A DNA stretch of 41,691 nucleotides from Aquibacillus sediminis. GTDB lineage: Bacteria; Bacillota; Bacilli; Bacillales; Amphibacillaceae. The notes beneath the pieces were generated by a model, which saw nothing but the letters and a program-made list of their open reading frames with translations, searched no databases and was not told the origin of the DNA. This document shows, piece by piece, positions 32,030 to 38,501 of the stretch. Numbering within the stretch: position 1 is the first letter of the stretch; every line of letters starts with the position of its first letter. A program made the position numbers and the translations under genes. The DNA lies in the NCBI RefSeq assembly GCF_005870085.1, contig NZ_SZNM01000031.1:1-41691 (forward strand), given 5' to 3'.

Positions 32030-32164
32030 TTAAAGTTTGTCTGGTAGGGAAAGGATGGATTCGATTAATGTGTTCAGTTTGGTTTCGATGCGGTGCAATA
32101 AATAAAACGTTACCGCAATTGGAAATCCAACGTCAGTAATTAATGAAATCAATGTTTCCTCCAT
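32030..32164 (-). CDS. YvrJ-family small membrane protein
   Basis: A 44-residue protein with one hydrophobic segment (LISLITDVGFPIAVTFYLLH) and a short amphipathic tail, matching the YvrJ family (PF12841). GGAGGAG lies 6 bases before the ATG at 32164; longer versions of the frame (to 32227) cover the upstream hairpin and have no ribosome binding site. It is the third gene of a DUF1659-DUF2922-YvrJ set common in Bacilli, whose function is unknown. An intrinsic terminator-like hairpin separates it from the DUF2922 gene. Confidence 0.8.
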   Translation of the reverse strand: MEETLISLITDVGFPIAVTFYLLHRIETKLNTLIESILSLPDKL

Positions 32165-32182
32165 AACCATCTCCTCCTTTTT

Positions 32183-32232
32183 AAAAAAAGAAGCACGGGG
32201 ACGGTTCGTATGCTTCCTCGTCCTCATGCTTC
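32183..32232 (-). terminator. Terminator/attenuator between DUF2922 and yvrJ-like genes
   Basis: On the minus strand GAAGCATGAGGAC pairs with GTCCCCGTGCTTC (32232-32220 with 32202-32190; one mismatch, one G-U), followed by seven Ts (32189-32183). The arm GCACGGGGACGGTTC is a second short repeat type, also seen near 36870-36890 and 41036. Confidence 0.75.
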
Positions 32233-32250
32233 ACGCTGATAGTTATCTTA

Positions 32251-32463
32251 TTATAATTCAATCGCTGTCACATTACGTTCCACAATGCGCGCGCTCTTCT
32301 TACTAACTAGGTCCCCACCTGACGAATAAAAGATATTTTGTGCCAGAATTTCATCCATTGCTTCGTTAATCGCTTCTGTGTCAACTGGTTCCACAGGTTC
32401 ATCAAGCGAAATTGTTACGATATGGTCATCCTCATTTAAGAATTTAAGCTCTAATTTTTTCAA
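32251..32463 (-). CDS. DUF2922 protein
   Basis: A 70-residue small soluble protein: KKLELKFLNEDDHIVTISLD, then DEPVEPVDTEAINEAMDEIL and a C-terminal SARIVERNVTAIEL. This is the usual layout of DUF2922 (beta-strand, central helix, beta-strand). The TTG start at 32463 follows GGAGGTGA. It lies between a DUF1659 gene and a yvrJ-like gene, the standard neighbours of the family. Function unknown. Confidence 0.85.
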   Translation of the reverse strand: MKKLELKFLNEDDHIVTISLDEPVEPVDTEAINEAMDEILAQNIFYSSGGDLVSKKSARIVERNVTAIEL

Positions 32464-32504
32464 AAGAATTCACCTCCTTCCCACTTTTATTGCTTTATAC
32501 GCAA

Positions 32505-32729
32505 TTATTCTTCTGTGATTAATTCGGTGTCATCACGTTTAATCGAATAAAGCTCACGTTGTTGCAATGGTACTAATGCCTTTGTTACTGCAAATAATTC
32601 ATCGGTTGTCGCTGCCATTTTCACATTGTTAAACGATTTACGTTTCAAGATCACGTTGCCAGATTCCACATCTAAACCATCCTCAAACTCTAGTTCCAGT
32701 CTTGAACTTGTTTTTGTTGCTACAGCCAT
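32505..32729 (-). CDS. DUF1659 protein
   Basis: A 74-residue protein beginning AVATKTSSRLELEFEDGLD and containing VILKRKSFNNVKMAATTDEL, typical of DUF1659. The start is ATG 32729 with a perfect AAAGGAGGTGA 5 bases upstream. It is the first gene of the DUF1659-DUF2922-YvrJ set. The repeated strand pattern in DUF1659 and DUF2922 suggests they are related and may pair; that is an inference. Confidence 0.85.
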   Translation of the reverse strand: MAVATKTSSRLELEFEDGLDVESGNVILKRKSFNNVKMAATTDELFAVTKALVPLQQRELYSIKRDDTELITEE

Positions 32730-32790
32730 GTCTCTCACCTCCTTTCACTTCTATAATCGTCCCAACAGTGATTGGAGGTGTCTATAAAAT

Positions 32791-32824
32791 AAAAAAACTC
32801 CGTAGATTTCTACAGAGTTTTTTA
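32791..32824. terminator. Bidirectional terminator, probable 3' end of the toxin transcript
   Basis: ACTCCGTAGA (32797-32806) pairs with TCTACAGAGT (32809-32818), flanked by A7 and T6 so that it can work in either direction. On the minus strand it is the first strong terminator after the holin-like toxin frame. Confidence 0.75.
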
Positions 32825-32847
32825 GATCGTGCTGATCGCCTTTAGCT

Positions 32848-33018
32848 TTCATTACATTATTCTACTATGGTATAATATACTTAATTAAAACATAGTTATG
32901 AGTAGGTCACAGCTGGTAACTGTGACCTATAGATAAGCGGTTCCCCCATAGGGACGGCTATCTTGGTTGATAGACCTCACCTAATCACTTGTCAGGGTAA
33001 TAGGGAGGTCTATTTTTT
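32848..33018 (+). ncRNA. Probable antisense antitoxin RNA
   Basis: An extended -10 promoter (TGGTATAAT, with TATAAT at 32871-32876 and weak -35 TTCATT at 32848-32853) predicts a start near 32883. The RNA would contain stem AGGTCACAG/CTGTGACCT (32912-32935) and a nested GATAAGC...GGCTATC stem (32933-32963). It ends at an intrinsic terminator: ATAGACCTC (32970-32978) pairs with GAGGTCTAT (33005-33013), then a T run to 33018. The RNA is about 135 nt long and fully complementary to the 3' region of the toxin mRNA, including its last codons. This is the type I TxpA/RatA or BsrG/SR4 layout. Confidence 0.65.
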
Positions 33019-33166
33019 GTTGATCAAAGAAATAACCAACGTGAGTAATGCAATCAAGAAGGTACCGAAATAAAAATGAAACGCAGGCTAAGTACGCCAC
33101 GTCCTGTGGCAACGCCTGCATGACCTTCATCGTGAAGGCCTCCATAAAACTTTCATACATACCCAT
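33010..33166 (-). pseudogene. Holin-like type I toxin gene, frameshifted by a 31-bp insertion
   Basis: The start ATG 33166 (AAGGGGGTGA upstream) opens MGMYESFMEAFTMKVMQA, a typical start of short holin-like toxins. The matching C-terminus FYFGTFLIALLTLVISLINK, ending in KK and a stop at 33012-33010, lies in the next frame. Between them, a 31-bp segment flanked by two AACGC copies (33080-33084 and 33111-33115) contains the hairpin GCCACGTCCTGTGGC. Deleting 31 bp joins the frames exactly into a toxin of about 41 residues with one transmembrane helix. As it stands, translation continues in the wrong frame to 32981 (62 residues). The promoter is an extended -10, TGATATAAT (minus strand, 33236-33228). 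Confidence 0.65.
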
Positions 33167-33334
33167 AGGCATCACCCCCTTTCGCGGGGATTAGCCGACC
33201 TCACCTAAAGGAACGTTATCTTAGTAGATTATATCATAGATTTGGCTTTAATGCGAACATGCGTTCTGTTTTAGGTGTTTTCAATCTCCTAGACAAAGTT
33301 ACATACATCCACAAATAAAAAGGATGGACAACCA

Positions 33335-34165
33335 TTAACCTTTATACTGTTTCTGACAATCAAAACAATATATCTTGCCCTCAAACTTACTATTATTTAA
33401 ACAGTACGCTTTTACTTTATCTGAAACAGGCTTCCCGCAATCGGCACATGTCTGGTTGGCACGATCTTGACTGGCTGTCCCCTTTTGAATTCGCTCGTTA
33501 TGTTTGGCGCGAATGGCTGGGTCTTCTATGTTTGCATTCGCGATCGTGTTATGAATGTCGGTGATTTCTTGTTGAGTTAAGAAAGGTTCTTGATGTTGAA
33601 GTTTATTAACCGATACTTTTCGATGGATGAACTCCGATAATTCAATGTCATAGACGATTAAGTCATTCGATGTGATTTTTCGTAGCTCTGGCTCAACCTT
33701 AAAGGTACACCGCTTCGTAAACGAAATCATCGATATAAAGGATGCATGATGTTTGGGATCAACCAACTCTTTTAACGCTTCTACATGGCCATAGTTTTGT
33801 CGGAATGGATTCATAAATTTAAACTTTCCATTTACTAACCATGTCTTTCGATCTCTCCCGCCATAAATTGTCCCTTGATAGTTTTTTGTCTCAATCACAA
33901 AAATGCCATAAGGACTAAAAACCAAATGATCGATTTGAGAATAACCGGTTTTCGATTTAGCATTTTTGATCATAATATCGTTGAGGAACTTGTATTCTTT
34001 TGGTAATTGCGATAACTGAATATCGATTTTATGCTCCCCTATATCTCCCTTGACTGTCGCTAATTCTTCCTTACTTCGCTGGGGTGGACGACTTTCGTTT
34101 TTAGTTTGTATTTTTTGTTGTGGGTTTTCCTTTGGTGCCAATTTTTTCTTTAAAAATTTAAACAT
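33335..34165 (-). CDS. NERD-domain protein with C-terminal zinc ribbon
   Basis: A 276-residue protein. A basic, Pro/Gln-rich N-terminus (1-33) precedes a NERD domain (about 38-160), a nuclease-related domain of the PD-(D/E)XK type. Candidate active-site residues lie in KGDIGEHKID (Glu), YSQIDHLVFSPYGIFVIETK (Asp and the E-x-K) and the following NYQG. The C-terminus has a zinc ribbon CADCGKPVSDKVKAYC ending YCFDCQ. NERD proteins are widespread in Bacillus and are of unknown role, possibly DNA processing. AAGGAG lies 7 bases before the ATG. The gene stands alone. Confidence 0.88.
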   Translation of the reverse strand: MFKFLKKKLAPKENPQQKIQTKNESRPPQRSKEELATVKGDIGEHKIDIQLSQLPKEYKFLNDIMIKNAKSKTGYSQIDHLVFSPYGIFVIETKNYQGTIYGGRDRKTWLVNGKFKFMNPFRQNYGHVEALKELVDPKHHASFISMISFTKRCTFKVEPELRKITSNDLIVYDIELSEFIHRKVSVNKLQHQEPFLTQQEITDIHNTIANANIEDPAIRAKHNERIQKGTASQDRANQTCADCGKPVSDKVKAYCLNNSKFEGKIYCFDCQKQYKG

Positions 34166-34491
34166 AGGTTTTCTCCTTTTTACGGACTCCTAATTATATC
34201 CATTCCATTTTTATCGAGCATTGAGCAAAATATTCTTATTGTCTTAGTTATTCTCATTCACGTCTGATCTTCCATTCACCCATTCCGTTCAAGGTAAAAA
34301 GACAGATACTCTCGTTTAGAAAGTTTATCACTTTATGAAGTATTACACGTGCTAATCAACCTCAACTGAAAGAATCTTTTCTTTGAATCCAGCACGTCAT
34401 CTTCTATTCGTTTTCCGCTTTTGTCTATCACTTGAGTGGATGGAAGTGTGCTGAATTAAACTAGACAGTTACCAACTGAGATTACTAGATT
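34166..34491. other. Spacer with no recognised feature
   Basis: Between the DUF3895-like and NERD genes. I see no reading frame with a ribosome binding site, no repeat of the families described here and no strong hairpin. Confidence 0.6.
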
Positions 34492-35505
34492 CTAAAAAAG
34501 GGTACCTTGCTCATACCTAGAACCTGCACCCACAATCTCTTCTACCTTTCTATAAATACGGTCTTCTACTCCTTGTTTTTCCACTAATTCAAGAACACCT
34601 TGATTCTTTAGGTGTTCTAAAAATATACAAACGTTTGAAAAAATTCTTGGCTTTCCACTCGAATACATTTCATTGGAAGCACCATGATGCTTAATCAATT
34701 CATGACAAATTCCCATCGCACTAAACTGAGGGTGCGGCAAGTGGTTTAGGATCGCCAACACACCTATTTGTAACTCATGTTCCAGGAAAATGTCACTGCT
34801 TGTCTTGGCTGATGCATTCGAAGCAGCAATTTCCTGTCGATGTTGAGTCGCTTCTTTTTGTCTTATTTCTTCCACTGCTTCCTTTTCTCTTGCTAATGCT
34901 TCAAGTCTTCTCTTTTCTTTCTCTCGATTGTATTCTGCCAATCGACCTTTTAACCTTTTTACCTGCCTATCCAGCAATGGTATATCATGATCAACATGCT
35001 CTTGTATATCCTTTGGAATTTCGATGGATGGAGGAATTGCTGCAATCCCCTCATCAGCCAACGTCCAACCACTGGTGATTTTGGCTAGTACTTCATCCAT
35101 TTCAAAATCAATCTGTGCAATACCGTTTTTGATCTCTTTTACTAGTTTTGGAGGAATTCCAAAATGATCCTCAAAATGATTGATTCCGAACATTTTCACT
35201 TCACCAGTTTCCATATTTTGCACAATGTACTGATACCGTAATCGTCGGCCACACTGACAATATAATTGTGAATGTTTTTGCCAGTCAGGTCCCGCATCGA
35301 TGTAATCTTCTAACTGCCAGCTTTGAGCCACTTTTTCAATAGTACGATCATCACTAGAACTAGCTTTATCATTCGCTAACACATTGGCAAAAACCGTTCT
35401 TCTTCCCCGCTTCAAGTAATCTTTAATAAACTTTTTTTGATTATCAGTTAACGTAGCCAATATGTCATCTCTTTCCGATTGAGAAAAATTTCCTTGCCAA
35501 TCCAT
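34492..35505 (-). CDS. DUF3895-like protein
   Basis: A 337-residue protein of a Bacillus family of unknown function. The N-terminal part contains a CQCGRRLRYQYIVQ segment followed by FGINHFEDHFGIPP, perhaps a small metal-binding module. The centre (about 195-245) is a charged coiled coil (RLKGRLAEYNREKEKRRLEA onwards). The C-terminal 100 residues (ELQIGVLAILNHLPHPQFSA to RIYRKVEEIV) resemble DUF3895, which has a winged-helix-like pattern. The start is ATG 35505 with AAGGAGGAGA upstream; a longer frame to 35556 would be coded by the GGGACA repeat. Confidence 0.7.
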   Translation of the reverse strand: MDWQGNFSQSERDDILATLTDNQKKFIKDYLKRGRRTVFANVLANDKASSSDDRTIEKVAQSWQLEDYIDAGPDWQKHSQLYCQCGRRLRYQYIVQNMETGEVKMFGINHFEDHFGIPPKLVKEIKNGIAQIDFEMDEVLAKITSGWTLADEGIAAIPPSIEIPKDIQEHVDHDIPLLDRQVKRLKGRLAEYNREKEKRRLEALAREKEAVEEIRQKEATQHRQEIAASNASAKTSSDIFLEHELQIGVLAILNHLPHPQFSAMGICHELIKHHGASNEMYSSGKPRIFSNVCIFLEHLKNQGVLELVEKQGVEDRIYRKVEEIVGAGSRYEQGTLF

Positions 35506-35519
35506 GTTTCTCTCCTCCT

Positions 35520-35588
35520 TGGGACATGGGGACAGGTTTGTTGTCCCAGTCAACATTTTTTGCGGGACAAGGTGTCTGTTCCCTTGTG
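35520..35588. repeat. GGGACA-type repeat, one full and one decayed unit
   Basis: TGGGACATGGGGACAGG to TGTCCCA at 35520-35548 is a full copy directly upstream of the DUF3895-like gene's ribosome binding site. GCGGGACAAGGTGTCTGTTC (35562 on) is a decayed one. Confidence 0.8.
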
Positions 35589-35699
35589 GCTCATCACTCT
35601 ACCATCCCTCTTAAAATTATTTTACAACATCCGCAGATCAGGGTGAACTTTTTTATTGAATCCCGTTTCAAAAAGCCCCCCATCAAGAATACACCCTTT

Positions 35700-35725
35700 G
35701 TTTCAATCATATATTCAATGGGTAT
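35700..35725 (+). promoter_or_regulatory. Possible sigma-B promoter of the yggT-like gene
   Basis: GTTTCA (35700-35705), a 14-base spacer and GGGTAT (35720-35725) fit the general stress sigma-B consensus (GTTTAA, 12-15 bases, GGGTAT) at 11 of 12 positions. The predicted start lies about 25 bases before the TTG start codon. Confidence 0.6.
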
Positions 35726-35756
35726 TCATATAGTAAGAACACGAGGAGGTTTGCCA

Positions 35757-36041
35757 TTGAGTCAAAGAAAAATCATCATTCACATGATTAACATTGTTAC
35801 TGGGATTGCACAATTCCTATTAGGATTAAGGATTATATTGAAATTATTTAGTGCAAATCCATCAGCACCATTTGTTCAATGGATTTATACAACAAGTTCT
35901 CCGTTACTGTACCCATTCGAAGGAATATTTCCAACAGCAAGTCTAGATGGAACGTTTGTCATTGAATTCTCTGCTTTATTCGCATTTATCATTTATACTA
36001 TTTTGGGTTATGTATTAATAAAAATAGTCTCCAAGTTTTAG
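35757..36041 (+). CDS. YggT-family membrane protein
   Basis: A 94-residue membrane protein of the YggT family (PF02325). Two hydrophobic segments (IIIHMINIVTGIAQFLLGLR and FVIEFSALFAFIIYTILGYV) flank a loop with the conserved F-x-x-P motifs (ANPSAPFVQWIY, SSPLLYPFEGIFP). The TTG start at 35757 is chosen because GAGGAGG lies 7 bases upstream; the frame further left crosses a repeat and has no signal. The function is unclear, with links to cell division or ion homeostasis in other bacteria. The stop codon TAG runs directly into a GGGACA repeat. Confidence 0.85.
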   Translation: MSQRKIIIHMINIVTGIAQFLLGLRIILKLFSANPSAPFVQWIYTTSSPLLYPFEGIFPTASLDGTFVIEFSALFAFIIYTILGYVLIKIVSKF

Positions 36042-36181
36042 GGACAAGGGGACAGGGCGCTTGTCCCATGCTGTATGTTATATTTTTGGGAATCCTTCCC
36101 ATAGATTGTACGGGACACGTCCCCTGTAAGCTATAGCGACCATCACTTATGTAGACAGAGTACCTGCTCCGTCTGTCCCTA
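36041..36181. repeat. GGGACA-type repeats between convergent yggT and DUF1360 genes
   Basis: The first unit (GGGACAAGGGGACAGGG to TTGTCCCA, 36041-36068) shares its first G with the yggT-like TAG stop. A remnant (CGGGACACGTCCCCTG) lies at 36110-36125. The last unit (GACAGAGTACCTGCTCCGTC to TGTCCCTA) ends in the TAG stop (36181-36179, minus strand) of the DUF1360 gene. Confidence 0.8.
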
Positions 36182-36544
36182 TTTCAATTCTTTTGCTTCT
36201 TCCGAATAGAGGGCGGTGCGTTTAAGGTTAACACCTACGAACGATTCCAAGATCGCTTGGCCGCCAGCAATTGCTAATACAAATATGAGGTAGATGGCAT
36301 ACTGCGGAATCCACAAATAGATCCCACCTAAGAAAATGGCGCTCCAAATACCGGTGCACCAGTAACACGTTAGTAAGTAGCCAATATTCGATTTGGGAAC
36401 TTTTTTCATTTCATTATGTTCATCTTTCTTTTGGGTTAAAAAAGGATTGCGAATGAATTCCGTAATTTTGTCAAACACGATTAAATGCGTGAGGCGATAA
36501 CTCGCTAATATGATCATGACGAATGTCATCCAAGAGATCTCCAT
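36179..36544 (-). CDS. DUF1360 membrane protein
   Basis: A 121-residue protein with three hydrophobic segments: SWMTFVMIILASYRLTHLIV, IWSAIFLGGIYLWIPQYAIY and YLIFVLAIAGGQAILESFVG. The loop KSNIGYLLTCYWCTGIWSA has the conserved C-x-W-C-x-G of DUF1360 (a Bacillus family that includes sporulation protein YjcA, from memory). The start is ATG 36544 with AAGGAAGGA upstream; the longer frame to 36637 has no ribosome binding site. It is transcribed toward the yggT-like gene. Confidence 0.75.
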   Translation of the reverse strand: MEISWMTFVMIILASYRLTHLIVFDKITEFIRNPFLTQKKDEHNEMKKVPKSNIGYLLTCYWCTGIWSAIFLGGIYLWIPQYAIYLIFVLAIAGGQAILESFVGVNLKRTALYSEEAKELK

Positions 36545-36656
36545 AAGGATATTCCTTCCTTCCATTTTTAAACTTAACTTGTCCATATCAAGTAGAATAT
36601 AAACATGATGGAAGGATGGACCAACATTCATTTCCATTTTTCGTTAAATCCCTTCA

Positions 36657-36824
36657 TTATCTTTCAACTTTTCCATAACTTTTACCAAGTTTTGTGACGC
36701 GTGCAATCATGTCAATGGATAACCCTTCCTTTAGCATTTCCTTGGTAATATTCTTAGTTGCTTCCATTTCTCCCTTATCTCTCCATGAATTAGAAAACTT
36801 CTTAATGAACGCTTTATCTATTGG
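36657..36824 (-). pseudogene. C-terminal fragment of an Rpn-family protein
   Basis: An open frame on the minus strand encodes PIDKAFIKKFSNSWRDKG, then EATKNITKEMLKEGLSIDMI and ARVTKLGKSYGKVER before a stop at 36659-36657. It matches the tail encoded at 41335-41600. No nuclease domain lies upstream; instead there is a short hairpin element (GGAACCAGGAGAACCGCCCC, 36869 on). Confidence 0.65.
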
Positions 36825-37016
36825 AAATTATAGACTGCTGTCCATACCAAGTACCAGGTACATAATGGAACCAGGAGAACCGCCCCTGTGCTCCGAACCT
36901 CATTTTCTCTGAAATCCCATGTATTCCTTCCTCTTTTCATGTATAATCTAGAGTACTACATAGTAGCAAGACGCACGAACAGGAACAGCTTGATTATATG
37001 GAATGGGGGACGTACA

Positions 37017-37868
37017 ATGACAAGGATCATTTTATCGACTGAGAGTGGAGCAGATTTACCAAAGGAATTAGCTTTAGAGCACGATGTTCAAGTTGTCCCA
37101 ATGCACGTCATCATGGATGGAAAGGATTATTTAGACGGTTCGTTACCCGTCCAGGAAATTTATGACTATTATGCCCGCACGAAAAAAATACCCTCGACAA
37201 CGTCTACAAATTCTCATGAATATCATGAATTTTTCACAAAGATACATACAGATTTTCCTGATTGCACCATTGTTCATATTGGCTATACGTCAAAGGCCTC
37301 TTCTTCCTTTCAAAATGCGGTGATCGCAGCAGAAGAATTTGACAATCTTTATCTCATTGACGCTTTAAATGTTACAGGAGGATTAGCTGCTATTGTGATG
37401 TATGCTGTTAACCTGTTAAAGCAAGAACCTACGATCGAACCTGGTCGATTAGTAGAAAAAATTAAAGACATTGTTCCTAAATCAAAGCTTGCCTTCGTAC
37501 CCGGAAGCCTAGATTTTTTGAAGGCTGGTGGCCGTGTAAGTAATATGGCTTATCTGGGAGGGGCTTTGTTAAAAATAAAGCCTCGAATTGAATTAATTGA
37601 TGGGAATCTTGTTTCAAATAAAAAATACCGTGGGATTATGAGTAGAGTTTCGGAAAAGCTTATAAGAGACTATTTAAATCAATATGACATTGATCGAGAG
37701 CAACTTTATTTAATCTACTCTATTGGTCTTGATGAGGGGATTAAGCAACGGATCGATGAAATCGCAATAGAACATGGTTTTAAAAATGTAAATTGGATGC
37801 AAGCAGGTGCTATGATTTCAACTCATTCTGGCCCTGGTGGTTTCGGCATTGCAGGAATTGAATCTTAG
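37017..37868 (+). CDS. DegV-family (FakB-like) fatty-acid-binding protein
   Basis: A 283-residue cytoplasmic protein of the DegV family (PF02645). These proteins bind a fatty acid and, with FakA, allow its phosphorylation for phospholipid synthesis. Visible motifs: ILSTESGADLPKELA at the start, IPSTTSTNSHEYHEFF, the fatty-acid carboxylate region IGYTSKASSSFQNAVIAAEE, LAFVPGSLDFLKAGGRVS and the C-terminal GAMISTHSGPGGFGIAG. The start is ATG 37017, 6 bases after GGGGGA; upstream in-frame codons have no support. A -10-like TATAAT lies at 36940-36945. The stop TAG runs into a GGGACA repeat. Confidence 0.9.
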   Translation: MTRIILSTESGADLPKELALEHDVQVVPMHVIMDGKDYLDGSLPVQEIYDYYARTKKIPSTTSTNSHEYHEFFTKIHTDFPDCTIVHIGYTSKASSSFQNAVIAAEEFDNLYLIDALNVTGGLAAIVMYAVNLLKQEPTIEPGRLVEKIKDIVPKSKLAFVPGSLDFLKAGGRVSNMAYLGGALLKIKPRIELIDGNLVSNKKYRGIMSRVSEKLIRDYLNQYDIDREQLYLIYSIGLDEGIKQRIDEIAIEHGFKNVNWMQAGAMISTHSGPGGFGIAGIES

Positions 37869-37945
37869 GGACATGGGGATAGGTAAATTGTCCCAAACGA
37901 AATAGGTACCTGTCATCCAGCGGGGCAAAGGCCTTTTGTCCCGCT
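37868..37945. repeat. GGGACA-type repeats after the degV-like gene
   Basis: GGGACATGGGGATAGG to TGTCCCA (37868-37895) shares its first G with the degV-like stop codon TAG. A decayed unit, GCGGGGCAAAGGCCTTTTGT ending CCCGC, follows at 37919-37944. Confidence 0.8.
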
Positions 37946-38385
37946 CACCAATCAATCACTTCAGGATAATCTCGTCTAAGTCTAATGCCACTCGGATCAC
38001 AATCATGTTTAGAAGCTACTGCATAAATCTCTTGTTCCACAGTTTGATACTCTTTTTCACGTTCCGCAAGTCGCTTGGCAATAATAGATAGATTTTTTCT
38101 CTTTCATCTTTCTCCCAATTTAGGAAACGAAGATTTAGCACATCTACAAATTGCGTCAAATAATGGCTAAGGTTTCTAGAACCAGCGTTCAATTTTCTGA
38201 TTGTGTTTATAAACTTTTCATCGAGTCTGGATTTAATCCATTATCCACATAAGAAAAGTCTCAGTGCCCAACCTTTGCATGTCGTAAATTGACTCGTAAA
38301 GAATCCAAATAATCCCCACTGACTGTTACTCCAGCTAGATTAGGTGTGTTATGTACATTTATCATTTCCCAAGACCCCAGTTCAT
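37945..38385 (-). pseudogene. Remnant of a hypothetical protein (DUF6904-like start)
   Basis: Minus-strand translation gives WEMINVHNTPNLAGVTVSGD then YLDSLRVNLRHAKVGH (about 38375-38270). In other frames follow RLDEKFINTIRKLNAGSRNL and FVDVLNLRFLNWEKDER, then IIAKRLAEREKEYQTVEQEI ending VIDW at 37947-37945. At least two frameshifts break the gene. The opening resembles DUF6904 proteins (I-x-NTPN-AGV-x-SGD), recalled from memory and not checked. The remaining 38386-38501 holds a short GGGACA remnant (38429) and nothing else recognised. Confidence 0.5.
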
Positions 38386-38501
38386 TTTTATTCTATTAAA
38401 ATCGGTATGTATTAAGGGGTCAACACATTGGGACATGGAGGCGGGTCACAAAAATGTAAACAAATTTAGACAAACTTTTCTGAGTATAAAGTTTGTTAAG
38501 T

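Noticed and set aside
32981-33175. A 64-residue minus-strand reading frame as a real complete protein
   Set aside because: Its second half is out of frame with the conserved toxin C-terminus, which is encoded in the neighbouring frame; the 31-bp insertion explains the break.
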